A stretch of 30,779 nucleotides of DNA from contig DATKCT010000049.1 in the NCBI GenBank assembly GCA_035513055.1, forward strand, positions 1 to 30,779. The letters are read 5' to 3'. This DNA is from DATKCT01 sp035513055. GTDB lineage: Bacteria; Verrucomicrobiota; Verrucomicrobiia; Verrucomicrobiales; DEV007. The notes beneath the pieces are model-generated. The model made no database searches, was not told where the DNA came from, and saw only the letters and a list, made by a program, of their open reading frames with translations. The first letter of the stretch is position 1. Each line of letters begins with the position of its first letter. Positions 1-8,277 of the stretch are shown one piece after another. The translations under genes were made by a program, and so were the position numbers.

Positions 1-1188
1 TCCACGCCGGCGGATGCGGCGGGCTGGAGCCGCCTTGGGGAAGAGCGCATGCTGCGTTACCGGCAAACGCTGGATGTGCGCTATGTGAGTGAAGCCAGGG
101 AAGCTTTCGAGAAGGCCGCCGGGTTGGATCCAGATTCCGCCGATGCCTTGGTGGGATTGGCTTGGGCAGCCAATACGGCTCACGTTTTCGGCGAAGGAAT
201 CCGGTGGGCCCGGATGGCGCTCGAGAAGGATCCGGACAACGACCGGGCCGAGGCGCTTCTGGGCGATGCTGCCGTGGAGTTAGGCCGCTACGACGAGGCC
301 TTCGAGCATTATCAGCGCGCGCTCGATCTCCGGCCCGGGCTTTCCTCCTACAGCCGGGCCTCTCATCTGCTGTTTCTCACTGGGGACACCCGCCGGGCCA
401 TCTGGATGATGCAGAAGGCAATCGAAGCCGGTGATCCGGCAGGAGAGGAAACGGCTTGGTGCCGCGCCCAATGGGCGGAAATGTTGTTCGAAACGGGAGC
501 GCTGCTGCCTGCCGCCGCAGCGGCGGAAGCTGGCTTGATGCTCAATCCGGAGCACCCCTCCCTGCTGATGACCATGGGCCGGATACGTCTGGCCCAAGGA
601 CGTGCCGAGGAAGCCGAGGCGTGCTACCGAAAAGCGCTGGATGCGGGTGAAACCCACGAAGCGCTGGCCGGGCTCGGGGATCTTTTGTGGGCGACGGGAC
701 GCCGGGAGACCGCCGAAGAGGTTTACCAGCGTTTGATCGCCTTCCACGGCGCGGAACCGGGCAGCGCAAAGGGGCCGGTCCATGGGCCGGCCGGCGAGCA
801 TGGTCAGTTGGCGCGCTTTTATGCGGATCATGACCGGAATCCCGAGGACGCGCTGGATATGGCTCAGCCGGATTACGATGCCTTTCCCAATGTGCGAGCC
901 GCGGACACCCTGGCTTGGTGTCTCTATCGCAACGGCCGGTTCCAGGATGCGCTGCGGTTGATTCGGCGGGCCCTGAGCCAGGGAACTCAGGATGCCGGCA
1001 TGCACTATCACGCGGGATTGATTCAGATCGCGCTGGGGAACGTGGCGGAGGGAAAAAAGCACCTGTATCAGGCCCTGAATTTGAACCCCCATTTCGATCC
1101 GATCCACGCTCCGCTGGCAGTAGCCCTGCTCGGGAAGGCGGTTTCTGAACTCAGCCCCGGGGAATCCGGGAAGGAGGCCGCAGAGTGA
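1..1188 (+). CDS. TPR-repeat protein, 5' end cut off by window
   Basis: The reading frame is open from the first base, so the first visible ATG (49) need not be the start and the gene probably begins upstream. The product is almost entirely helical and contains about eight degenerate tetratricopeptide repeats. They show as recurring patterns of the type ALVGLAWAAN, AEALLGDAAVELGRYDEAF, EHYQRALDLRP and AEEAEACYRKALDAG, with a further pair near the end (AADTLAWCLYRNGRFQDAL). TPR arrays are protein-protein interaction scaffolds; the partner cannot be read from the sequence. No enzyme domain or membrane segment is visible in the part present, and any signal peptide would lie outside the window. 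It ends at a TGA, 144 nt before the PEP-CTERM gene on the same strand. Confidence is high for coding and TPR fold, low for role. Confidence 0.88.
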   Translation, partial: STPADAAGWSRLGEERMLRYRQTLDVRYVSEAREAFEKAAGLDPDSADALVGLAWAANTAHVFGEGIRWARMALEKDPDNDRAEALLGDAAVELGRYDEAFEHYQRALDLRPGLSSYSRASHLLFLTGDTRRAIWMMQKAIEAGDPAGEETAWCRAQWAEMLFETGALLPAAAAAEAGLMLNPEHPSLLMTMGRIRLAQGRAEEAEACYRKALDAGETHEALAGLGDLLWATGRRETAEEVYQRLIAFHGAEPGSAKGPVHGPAGEHGQLARFYADHDRNPEDALDMAQPDYDAFPNVRAADTLAWCLYRNGRFQDALRLIRRALSQGTQDAGMHYHAGLIQIALGNVAEGKKHLYQALNLNPHFDPIHAPLAVALLGKAVSELSPGESGKEAAE

Positions 1189-1332
1189 CGGGAAGCGGCC
1201 GTGACCTCCGCGAGGTACACGGGAAGGCAAGCGGAGGGAATCCGGGTTTTTTGGGCTTTTCCGCTGTGACCGGATTATCTTGACGAGAGTTCCCCAATCC
1301 TGGTAGCAACAGAATCTATCCGGAATTCCACC

Positions 1333-1836
1333 ATGGACAAGAGACGCTTTCTTTCGTTGGGGCTGGTGTTGCTTGGGAGCATGCCTATTACCGGGCGCGC
1401 CGCGGTCATGGTGGAGGGAACGGTGATCCCCTTGGGCGGGGGCGCCTTCTCCTATTCGTATGCCGTGACGAATACCGAGGCCGAGGCTCTCTCGATCGTG
1501 AGCATCTTTGGTCCCCTCGGCGATGCCTTGATCCAAGCGACATTACAAGCCCCGTTGGGCTTTGCCGCGTTCTATGATGACGGTTTCGGCATAGTCGACC
1601 TCTTCGAGGACGTATCCGCGTTCGAGCCGTTCACGACAACGGGCGACTTTACGTTTCACAGCATGACCGGGCCCGGTGACGAGTTCGCGACCTTTGAGGC
1701 GCTGACGGTAGAAGGAAACTTCATTTCCGGCGACGTTGTCAACCGGCTCATCCCAGAGCCCTCCGTCACGCTGTTGGCGTTCCTGGGGGTCTGTGCTACG
1801 CTTGCATTGAGGCGAAGGAAGGTCATCCCTCGCTGA
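1333..1836 (+). CDS. PEP-CTERM sorting-domain exported protein
   Basis: This 167-residue protein has an N-terminal signal peptide (positive start MDKRR, then a hydrophobic stretch ending near GRAA, about residue 23). Its C-terminal tail is the classic PEP-CTERM arrangement: the motif IPEPS at about residue 142, a hydrophobic helix (VTLLAFLGVCATLAL), then the basic cluster RRRK. In known systems this tail is recognised by an exosortase that cleaves and anchors the protein at the cell surface, often in exopolysaccharide producers; no exosortase gene is in this window. The middle about 115 residues are predicted beta-rich with no recognised domain. The ATG at 1333 is preceded only by a weak CCGGA. 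The Tat-signal gene follows after 25 nt, so the two could share a transcript. Confidence 0.85.
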   Translation: MDKRRFLSLGLVLLGSMPITGRAAVMVEGTVIPLGGGAFSYSYAVTNTEAEALSIVSIFGPLGDALIQATLQAPLGFAAFYDDGFGIVDLFEDVSAFEPFTTTGDFTFHSMTGPGDEFATFEALTVEGNFISGDVVNRLIPEPSVTLLAFLGVCATLALRRRKVIPR

Positions 1837-1861
1837 ATCATCCTAGACCGGGAGGTCATTC

Positions 1862-3436
1862 ATGAAATTGAAATCGCTACCCAACCGCCGCCGGTTCTTG
1901 GCCGAGGTCGGCGGAGGCACTCTTCTCGCCGCGCTGGGCCCGGGCTTGGCTTCGGAGCTGGGTTTGGATTCCGGAAACCTTTCCGGAGAGGATCCGAAGG
2001 CGCTCGATTTCGGGCCCATGGAGCCTTTGGTCAGGTTCATGCAAGAGACTCCCGTGGCTGCATTGCAGGGCGCTCTGGCGGTGAAATTGGAGGAGGGCGA
2101 ATCATTGCAGACGCTCATCGCGGCGGGGGCTCTGGCCAACGCGCGAACGTTCGGCGGCGAGGATTACGTGGGTTACCATACCCTGATGGCCTTGAGTCCG
2201 GCGCTGAAAATGTCTGGATCCATGCCGGCTGGACAGCAGGCCCTGCCCGTTTTCAAAGTGCTCTATCGCAACACGGAGAGGATTCAGGGCTTCGGCGGCA
2301 GGGCGGCGGAGGTGCTGCACCCGGTTCTGCCGGATGGAGAAGGGGGTCAGGCGGATGCTGCGGCGTTGCGAGATGCGGTCCGGCGCCAGGACCGGCCAGC
2401 AGCGGAAAGCCTTTTCGCGCTGCTGTCGCAGCAAGGCGATCAAGCTGCTTTTGATGCTTTGTTGCACACGGTCCAAGAGAATACGGAAGTCCATCGGACC
2501 GTTCTCCCCTATCGCGCCTGGGATCTCTTGGAAGTGGTCGGCCGGGAGCACGCGCATACCCTGCTGCGCCAGTCGGTTCGCTACTGTCTGCACGCCGAGA
2601 AGTCCCGTTCTCAGAACTGGGAGAAGCACGGGAAGGTTCTGGCGCAACTCCTGGAGGAATACGGATTGCTGGGGAAGGAACCGGGCGACCGCGCCGCGGA
2701 CGACGCCTTTGTGGAGCAACTGAGTCAGACCATTTTTAGCGGTAGCCCTGCCGACGCTGCCGGAGCGGTAGCGGAAGCCTTGGCGGCAGGGCTCGATCCC
2801 GCTGCCGTCGGTGAGGCGATCTCCCTGGCCACCAATCAACTGGTCCTGCGCGACCGGGGCCGGCCTCCGGAAGGCGAATCGGCGGGCAAACCCGTCGGCA
2901 GCGTGCACGGCGATTCGATCGGGGTGCATGCCAGCGATTCCGCCAACGCTTGGCGCAACATGGCTCGCGCCAGCCGGGGAAGGAATCTTTACGCCTGCCT
3001 TATCCTCGGGGCGTGGCAGGCGGCGCTGGACCGGACCCAGCGCGGAGGAGATTTCGAGAACTGGGCGCCGCTTCCCATCGAGTGGCAGCTTCAGCGCATT
3101 CAGGCCACGGAGTTGCCGGCTTTATTGCACGAACTGGAGCAAGCAGTGCGCCAGAATCTTCAAGCCACGGCGGGAACACTCGTGCATCGCTGCGGTCAGC
3201 TCGGGCATCCGCCCGGACCCGTTTTCGAACTGCTGTTGCGTTATGCGGTGAGCGAGGATGGAGCGCTGCATGCGGAGAAGTATTTTCAGACCGTGTGGGA
3301 AGAGTTCCATGCGACCCGGCCCGCGTTCCGCTGGAGACACCTCACCGCCCTGGCCCGGGTGACCGCCAGCGAATACGGGCGGCCGGCCGCCGGCCAAGCG
3401 GAGGCCCGGGAATTGCTCGGCGTCAGCCTCCTATAG
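1862..3436 (+). CDS. Tat-signal helical protein of unknown function
   Basis: This 524-residue protein starts with a twin-arginine-type signal (NRRRFL at residues 8-13, then a glycine/alanine-rich hydrophobic stretch to about residue 30), so it is probably exported folded and may bind a cofactor. The start is well supported: a strong Shine-Dalgarno GGGAGG lies seven bases before the ATG. The rest is largely alpha-helical with no motif I can tie to a known enzyme. A conserved-looking segment near residues 100-145 (GGEDYVGYHTLMALSPALKM, then PVFKVLYRNTERI) and many histidines (for example HTLLRQSVRYCLHAEKS) suggest a real enzyme or cofactor-binding core, but this is inference. No CxxCH haem motif is present. 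Its stop lies one base from the stop of the convergent regulator gene, with no visible terminator between them. Confidence 0.8.
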   Translation: MKLKSLPNRRRFLAEVGGGTLLAALGPGLASELGLDSGNLSGEDPKALDFGPMEPLVRFMQETPVAALQGALAVKLEEGESLQTLIAAGALANARTFGGEDYVGYHTLMALSPALKMSGSMPAGQQALPVFKVLYRNTERIQGFGGRAAEVLHPVLPDGEGGQADAAALRDAVRRQDRPAAESLFALLSQQGDQAAFDALLHTVQENTEVHRTVLPYRAWDLLEVVGREHAHTLLRQSVRYCLHAEKSRSQNWEKHGKVLAQLLEEYGLLGKEPGDRAADDAFVEQLSQTIFSGSPADAAGAVAEALAAGLDPAAVGEAISLATNQLVLRDRGRPPEGESAGKPVGSVHGDSIGVHASDSANAWRNMARASRGRNLYACLILGAWQAALDRTQRGGDFENWAPLPIEWQLQRIQATELPALLHELEQAVRQNLQATAGTLVHRCGQLGHPPGPVFELLLRYAVSEDGALHAEKYFQTVWEEFHATRPAFRWRHLTALARVTASEYGRPAAGQAEARELLGVSLL

Positions 3437-3437
3437 A

Positions 3438-3737
3438 CTAACCTTTTCCCCGGCGGACGATCGCCTCCAACACGGCGAGGTATTCCTCAAAGGCTTTTCG
3501 GCCTTGTGGCGTGAGGTGATAATGCGTTGCGCGCCGCGTTCCCGGGGTGTTGCGGCTCGAGACGACATAACCCTGCGCCTCAAGGGTCCGGAGATGGGTG
3601 ATCAAGTTTCCGTCGCTTAGGCCCAGCTCCTCGCGCAACTCGGGAAAGGTCCATTCCGCACGTCCGGCCAGAAGGGTCATGATCGAGAGCCGCCCGCGCT
3701 CGTGGATAACCTTGTCCAGCTTGCTGAAATCAATCAT
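3438..3737 (-). CDS. Winged-helix transcriptional regulator
   Basis: This 99-residue protein has one winged helix-turn-helix domain over nearly its whole length. The core is FPELREELGLSDGNLITHL (residues about 31-49), followed by the recognition-helix end RTLEAQGYV and a wing with NTPGTRRATHYHLTPQGR. This matches the small single-domain winged-helix family related to MarR/ArsR regulators. It is known in many bacteria as a stand-alone repressor-like protein paired with a membrane protein. Its ATG overlaps the last eight bases of the upstream membrane-protein gene, so the two are translationally coupled and the regulator probably controls this pair. No ligand-binding domain is present, so dimerisation must come from the terminal helices. 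Confidence is high for fold, low for target. Confidence 0.88.
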   Translation of the reverse strand: MIDFSKLDKVIHERGRLSIMTLLAGRAEWTFPELREELGLSDGNLITHLRTLEAQGYVVSSRNTPGTRRATHYHLTPQGRKAFEEYLAVLEAIVRRGKG

Positions 3738-4356
3738 GGCCGCGCCTCCCGGCCGCCAGCACCGCCGTCCCGTAGATCACATGGAAGAGGCCGAAGGTCG
3801 CGCCCATAACAAGCGAAGCCGATCCGGGACCGGACGGCCAAGAAACACCGAGTGGATTGAGATAAAACGCCAGCAGGACGGCGCCGGCGGCCAGAAAGAC
3901 GAGTCCCAGGCGATGCAAAGACGCGGGGCTAAAGGACCAGGCCGCATGCAGAGCCATGCCATAACACAACACCCAAACCGAGGCGCATGTGCGAAGGTCG
4001 CCTCCTCCGATTGCGGCGGCGACGCCGGCGATGCCCCCCGCAGCGAGCGGCGGCAGAATGGCCCGCAGAGCCGTTTTCATCGGCCCGGAAAGAAAGGGTT
4101 GGCCCTTGGACCCCGCGCTTTTCCATAAAAGGAAGGTGTTGAACGCCACCGCCGCGGCCAACACCGAGAGCCAGATTCCGAGGAAACCGCCCGCGGTGGC
4201 GTCGAGCGCCGAGACCCGCGCGAGCACCGCCGCCAGAACGGCCAGGGCGCCTCCGGCGAGTGCGGCTTGGCCCGATATGGCCCGGTAGACCACAGCCCGT
4301 TCCAGAAGGGCTCGAATCAACCGCAGATTCTCCTCGGCTTCGCGCGACGGTTCCAC
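3730..4356 (-). CDS. Multi-pass membrane protein paired with regulator
   Basis: This 208-residue protein has a short cytoplasmic-looking N-terminus (PSREAEENLRLIRALLERA) followed by about five or six hydrophobic helices, for example AALAGGALAVLAAVLARV and LGLVFLAAGAVLLAFYL. The start used is a GTG at 4356, with no clear Shine-Dalgarno; a later start cannot be excluded. No transporter or enzyme motif is recognised. The gene overlaps the winged-helix regulator by eight bases, an arrangement seen repeatedly in environmental bacteria, where the membrane protein and regulator appear to form a small unit. A function in sensing or membrane stress is speculation. The DUF819 gene lies upstream on the same strand, 97 nt away, so it could be in the same transcript. 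Confidence 0.75.
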   Translation of the reverse strand: MEPSREAEENLRLIRALLERAVVYRAISGQAALAGGALAVLAAVLARVSALDATAGGFLGIWLSVLAAAVAFNTFLLWKSAGSKGQPFLSGPMKTALRAILPPLAAGGIAGVAAAIGGGDLRTCASVWVLCYGMALHAAWSFSPASLHRLGLVFLAAGAVLLAFYLNPLGVSWPSGPGSASLVMGATFGLFHVIYGTAVLAAGRRGHD

Positions 4357-4453
4357 GCGCCAGTGTCCGGCGGCAGCGCCGTCCTGGCAACCGGCAAACC
4401 AGCCGGATCCGGTAGACTTCGCCGGCAGGACCTGACCCTCCCGATTCGACGCC

Positions 4454-5623
4454 TCAGCCCGCCACCCTCACAAGACTGGCCACGCCGAGCCCGAGATACG
4501 TGCCCACCGCGTAACCGAGGAGGCCGGCCGCCATCCCAGGACCTACCAAATCCGGCCGCTTCCGGCTGGCGGCGAGTGCCATCGCCGTCGACGGACCGCC
4601 CACAGCGGCCTGACTGGCCACGGCCACCGTATCCCATCCCAAGCCCCATCCCATGCGACCGATGAGCGCCGCTACTCCGAAAAGAAGGAAGCCATGCCCG
4701 AATACCACGAGGGCCGTGAATCCGAACACCCCCGGTCCGGCCCGGAGAATCTCGCTGACCACGGAGCTGATCCCAATGACAGTGAAAAAAAGGTGCAAGG
4801 CGACGTGTCCGAGGAGAAAAGCGCCGCGCAGCCGTCGCACCACAGGGATTTGGCCGGTGAGGAGAGCGAAGGTGGTTAGCCACACCACCTCCGGGAGAAA
4901 GGAGGCCCTCGATGCGGTCCACTGCGCCGCCGCGATCAGAAGAAGGGCGAGGGCCCCAAGGGAGGCGATATCGATCGGCCGCACTGCGCTCAGCATCCCA
5001 TTATGGGCAGCGGGAGCAGGAGATTGGCTGCTCTTGGCTTCGCCCGCGCGCGATGGAACGGCTCGCCAGCGACCCAGAAGAATCGGAAGCGTTAGGGTTG
5101 CGGCAAACCACAGCGCCGTCAAAACATTGTCTGAAGCCTGCGCCGCTCCATAGATCTCGGTGGGCAGGTCCACTGCCGATCCGGCCGCGACGAAATTGAG
5201 GCTGCCGCCGGAATACGTGGCCGTCATGACTCCCGCGAGTTTCCAACTGTCTGCGGGAAAGACTCCGCGAAACACGAAACCGGCAATGATGCCGCAGATG
5301 CAGGTCGCGACGACGCCGATGGCGAATGCCGAGAGCATTGGGATCCCGGCCCGGCGGAGATCCTTGAGGTTGATCGCCAACAGAAGCCAAACGATCGCCA
5401 TCGAAACGACAGGACCCTGTACGATTCCGTAAACGGGGGAGGCGGGCGTCAGGAGCGACAGATTGGAGGCCAGGGCTCCGAGGATCAGCACGAGGAGGGA
5501 GGGGCCAAGCATCGCCGCCCATTGAAACCTCGCGGACAGAACGTAGCCGGCCGCGGTGATCACACACACGGCGGCGGCGGCCGGCAGCGGATCGGAAACC
5601 GGACTCCAGGCGAAGGCGGCCAC
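4454..5623 (-). CDS. DUF819 family membrane protein
   Basis: This 389-residue polytopic protein has about ten transmembrane helices. The sequence pattern fits the DUF819 (YjcL-like) family: an early block (AMLGPSLLVLILGALASNL), the glycine/serine-rich core TYSGGSLNFVAA near residue 175, the segment EIYGAAQASDNVLTALWF, and near the C-terminus a second glycine-rich block (AVGGPSTAMALAASRKRPDL). The two related blocks are consistent with an inverted-repeat transporter fold. The substrate of the family is not established, and none can be inferred here. The start is a GTG at 5623 with GAGG just upstream. It follows another membrane-protein gene by 42 nt on the same strand, so the two are probably cotranscribed. 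Confidence 0.82.
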   Translation of the reverse strand: MAAFAWSPVSDPLPAAAAVCVITAAGYVLSARFQWAAMLGPSLLVLILGALASNLSLLTPASPVYGIVQGPVVSMAIVWLLLAINLKDLRRAGIPMLSAFAIGVVATCICGIIAGFVFRGVFPADSWKLAGVMTATYSGGSLNFVAAGSAVDLPTEIYGAAQASDNVLTALWFAATLTLPILLGRWRAVPSRAGEAKSSQSPAPAAHNGMLSAVRPIDIASLGALALLLIAAAQWTASRASFLPEVVWLTTFALLTGQIPVVRRLRGAFLLGHVALHLFFTVIGISSVVSEILRAGPGVFGFTALVVFGHGFLLFGVAALIGRMGWGLGWDTVAVASQAAVGGPSTAMALAASRKRPDLVGPGMAAGLLGYAVGTYLGLGVASLVRVAG

Positions 5624-5665
5624 GGACCTCGAGGGACGAGAGGAGTTCGCTCCAGAGCGGCTGGT

Positions 5666-6253
5666 TCAGGGCCAAGTCCGGGTTTCTTCGCGGATCTTCG
5701 GCATGGCGAGAAGCAGGAGGACGATAATTGGAAAGACCAGGAACCAACCCACCTGAAAGGCGGCTATAATAGGCGTCGCAGAGGCGAACATGTCGAAAAA
5801 GTTCGCCGCCCCCGGTGGCGTGGGCATCGTTTCCCTTTGAATTTCGAAGGACTCCCGCTGCATGGGCATCATCCAGAAAGGGTACACAATGGCATAGATG
5901 CCTTTGCCCACCGCCCAGGTGCGGAGAAGCCTCACCGAGTAACGGCGCCGTCGAAGGAGAGCGATGGAGCCGGTAAGCAACAGGGCGGCCAGGAGGGCCG
6001 CAATCAACCCAAATCCGGCCATGTGTGGAGTCCAGCGAGTATAGTACGCCATCATTTCCGCTTCGGCGCCCGGCGCGGTCCATCGGACGAATGGACCTTT
6101 TGCCACAAGAAAGACGAACCCAGAAAGCGAGCCGAGCAACGCCCCTAAGGCGAAGATGATGCCGAGGATGCCCAAGACGAGCGGCCACGCGGAAGATTTT
6201 GCCGGACCTGCGTGGACTGGCGGAGGGTTTGAAGGAAGTGCGGTCGCGTCCAT
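5666..6253 (-). CDS. Hypothetical four-helix membrane protein
   Basis: This 195-residue protein has four clear hydrophobic helices: SSAWPLVLGILGIIFALGAL near residue 20, AGFGLIAALLAALLLTGSIA near 80, a short one around GKGIYAIVYPFWMM, and VGWFLVFPIIVLLLLAMPKI at the C-terminus. The first 19 residues are proline/alanine-rich and probably cytoplasmic. The loop with EIQRETMPTPPGAANFFDMF resembles loops in small uncharacterised membrane proteins of Verrucomicrobia and Planctomycetes, but I cannot name a family. It is the first gene of the minus-strand group and is divergent from the hemX-like gene. The 141-nt gap (6254-6394) must carry promoters for both directions, though I see no good consensus there. 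Confidence 0.75.
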   Translation of the reverse strand: MDATALPSNPPPVHAGPAKSSAWPLVLGILGIIFALGALLGSLSGFVFLVAKGPFVRWTAPGAEAEMMAYYTRWTPHMAGFGLIAALLAALLLTGSIALLRRRRYSVRLLRTWAVGKGIYAIVYPFWMMPMQRESFEIQRETMPTPPGAANFFDMFASATPIIAAFQVGWFLVFPIIVLLLLAMPKIREETRTWP

Positions 6254-6394
6254 GGCGGCATCGTATGCGGGAAATCAGGAGCAGATCAACTGAGTTCCTA
6301 AGAGGCACCGAAGGCGGCTCCCCTCGCGGGTTGCACCGGCGCGCCCTGCGCTTAAGTTCGCGGCCCACCGGCGTGCTTCTTCACGCCCTCCCGT

Positions 6395-7171
6395 ATGGAC
6401 CTTGGGATTCTTTGGATTTCCACCGGCTTCTTCCTCGCCTCCTTCGGCGTGGCGTTGTGGGGTCTGCGCAATCGCCGTCAGGCCCCCACTCCGCTGCGCT
6501 ACGGCCTCATGGCGACGGGTTTCGCGGGACAATGCGGCTTCCTCGCGATCCGGGGCAATGAACTTGAGCGTTGTCCGCTGACGAATGGATTCGAAATCCT
6601 CGTCTTCGTCAGTTGGGCCACTGTCCTGCTCTATTTCGTTATTGGGACCCCGTTCCGGCTTTCGCTCCTCGGGTTTTTCACCGCGCCGTTGGTGGCTGGG
6701 CTGCAATTGTTGGCGTTGCTCCTGCCTCTGGACCGGCGCACTGACCTCGGCCCTACCGATTTCTGGCTCGAGCTGCACGCGGCGGTTTCGCTCTTGGCCT
6801 ACGGCGCCTTCGCCCTCGCCTTTCTCGCGGGCATCATGTTTCTTCTCCAGGATTGGCAGCTCAAGAGGGGCCGCTTGGAAACCCTCTTTTATCAACTGCC
6901 GGCGATTCACTATCTGGGCCGGGCGCTGCAGCGCCTCCTGCTTACTGGCTTCACGCTTTTGTCGGTCGGGATTGGATCGGCTTTCATGATGCAGAGGTTC
7001 CCGGGCGTTCCCAAGCTGGCGCTCATCCTCTTGGTGTGGTGCGGCTACGGGTTGGTGCTCTTGCTGCACCGGGTCCGGGGGATGGGAAGCCGGTCTTCAG
7101 CCATCGCCGCGGTCTTATGCTTTGCGCTTCCCGTGATGAGCTACTGGGTTCTGACCCGCAGCAGCCTCTAG
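6395..7171 (+). CDS. CcsA/HemX-type cytochrome c assembly protein
   Basis: This 258-residue integral membrane protein has about eight helices. Its size and pattern match the HemX/CcsA (cytochrome c assembly, YpjD-like) family: the conserved segment CPLTNGFEILVFVSWATVLL near residues 60-80, ELHAAVSLLAYGAFALAFLA near 127-146 with a conserved histidine, and the following MFLLQDWQLKRG. HemX proteins are commonly encoded next to hemA and are thought to influence glutamyl-tRNA reductase level, while CcsA proteins handle haem during cytochrome c maturation. The position directly before hemA (32 nt) favours the HemX-like reading. No full WWD haem-binding motif of true CcsA is seen. It heads the tetrapyrrole operon and is divergent from the preceding membrane-protein gene. 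Confidence 0.83.
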   Translation: MDLGILWISTGFFLASFGVALWGLRNRRQAPTPLRYGLMATGFAGQCGFLAIRGNELERCPLTNGFEILVFVSWATVLLYFVIGTPFRLSLLGFFTAPLVAGLQLLALLLPLDRRTDLGPTDFWLELHAAVSLLAYGAFALAFLAGIMFLLQDWQLKRGRLETLFYQLPAIHYLGRALQRLLLTGFTLLSVGIGSAFMMQRFPGVPKLALILLVWCGYGLVLLLHRVRGMGSRSSAIAAVLCFALPVMSYWVLTRSSL

Positions 7172-7203
7172 TGTGGCCTCAAAAAGTAAAGTCCGTCAAA
7201 AGG

Positions 7204-8277
7204 ATGCGTGTCTATTGCCTGGGGATCAGCCACCGCACCGCGCCCGTCGAGCTGCGGGAGAGATTGGCCGTGCCGGATCGCCAGCTTTCCGAGGTGTTGG
7301 ACTCTGTCCGGGACCTTGCGGGAGTCGATGAAGCCGTCGTTTTATCCACTTGCAATCGGGTCGAGATCTATGCCGCGGCGCAGCAAGGCGAGTCCGCGGC
7401 CGACCCGTCCGGGGCCCTTTTGAACTGGTTGAGCGCGCGAAGTCCCGACCCTCCGGGTGGCGAGGTTTTCTATCGCCACGCGAGCCGGGAAGCCATCGAA
7501 CACCTGTTCTCCGTCGCCAGCGGACTGGACTCGATGGTCCTCGGTGAAACGGAAATCCTTGGTCAACTCAAAAGCGCCTATGCCCATGCGCACCGTGCCG
7601 GAGCGACCGGCCGCGCGCTGAATCGTCTTTTCCAAAGCGCCTTTCGCGTGGCCAAGCGCATCCGGACTCAGACGGAAATCGCCCGCGGCGCCACGTCGGT
7701 GGGCGGGGCCGGGGTCGACCTCGCGGAGAAGATCTTCGGAGACCTTCGCCGTTGCCAAGTGCTCATCCTCGGAGCCGGCAAGATGAGCCGGCGCACCGCG
7801 CAAAGTCTACAATCGCGCGGAGCGAGCGGGATTATCGTTTCCAACCGTTCCTTCGAGCGGGCACAGCAGATCGCGCGGGTCATGGGCGGGCAGGCGATCC
7901 GTTTCGATGAGTGGACCTCGAAACTCGACCGGGCCGACATCGTCATCAGTTCCACATCGGCGCCCCACCATATCGTCACAGCGGAGGCCCTGCGTCCCCA
8001 CCTTAGGCAGCGTCACGGGCGACCCTTGTTTTTGATCGATCTGGCCGTCCCGCGCGACGTCGACCCGGCCGTGCGGAGACTCGATGGCGTTTACCTGCAC
8101 GACATCGATACGCTGCAAGGCATAGCCCACGAAGCGCGGAAACGGCGGGAAAGCCAGATCGCGGCTTGTTGCGAACTGATTTCGGCGGAAGCGGACACGC
8201 TCCTTTCGCAGTGGGCGGGCGACCGGCGTCTGGCGACCGCGCTCCCATCGGCTGGTGAACTCGCGCGCGAGTCATGA
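7204..8277 (+). CDS. hemA: Glutamyl-tRNA reductase, short form
   Basis: It reduces glutamyl-tRNA(Glu) to glutamate-1-semialdehyde with NADPH, the first committed step of C5-pathway haem synthesis. The 357-residue product carries the family signatures in order: GISHRTAPVELRERLA at residues 7-22, the catalytic cysteine C50 in LSTCNRVEIYA, LDSMVLGETEILGQLK in the catalytic domain, and the NADPH-binding LILGAGKMS in the Rossmann domain. The frame is open far upstream into the hemX-like gene, but ATG 7204 gives the conserved N-terminus; a GTG at 7171 overlapping the previous stop is the alternative. Typical enzymes have about 410-430 residues. This one stops soon after the spinal helix and lacks most of the C-terminal dimerisation domain. 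Its stop overlaps the hemC ATG by four bases. Confidence 0.95.
   Translation: MRVYCLGISHRTAPVELRERLAVPDRQLSEVLDSVRDLAGVDEAVVLSTCNRVEIYAAAQQGESAADPSGALLNWLSARSPDPPGGEVFYRHASREAIEHLFSVASGLDSMVLGETEILGQLKSAYAHAHRAGATGRALNRLFQSAFRVAKRIRTQTEIARGATSVGGAGVDLAEKIFGDLRRCQVLILGAGKMSRRTAQSLQSRGASGIIVSNRSFERAQQIARVMGGQAIRFDEWTSKLDRADIVISSTSAPHHIVTAEALRPHLRQRHGRPLFLIDLAVPRDVDPAVRRLDGVYLHDIDTLQGIAHEARKRRESQIAACCELISAEADTLLSQWAGDRRLATALPSAGELARES

Noticed and set aside
1235..1300. TTGACG at 1280 and a T-rich stem-like region as promoter and terminator before the PEP-CTERM gene
   Set aside because: No acceptable -10 lies at 16-18 bases, and the stem AGCGGA/TCCGCT would have a loop of over 20 bases.
280..1536. 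Long minus-strand open frame opposite the TPR and PEP-CTERM genes
   Set aside because: It lies antisense to a clear TPR frame, spans the intergenic gap and has no recognisable domain; GC-rich DNA produces such antisense frames.
5001..6368. 455-codon minus-strand frame across the DUF819 and membrane-protein genes
   Set aside because: It is arginine-rich without hydrophobic helices or motifs and is out of frame with two genes that have clear membrane patterns.
6853..7203. In-frame upstream extension of hemA into the hemX-like gene
   Set aside because: The conserved N-terminus of HemA begins at 7204, and the extension overlaps the well-defined hemX-like frame.
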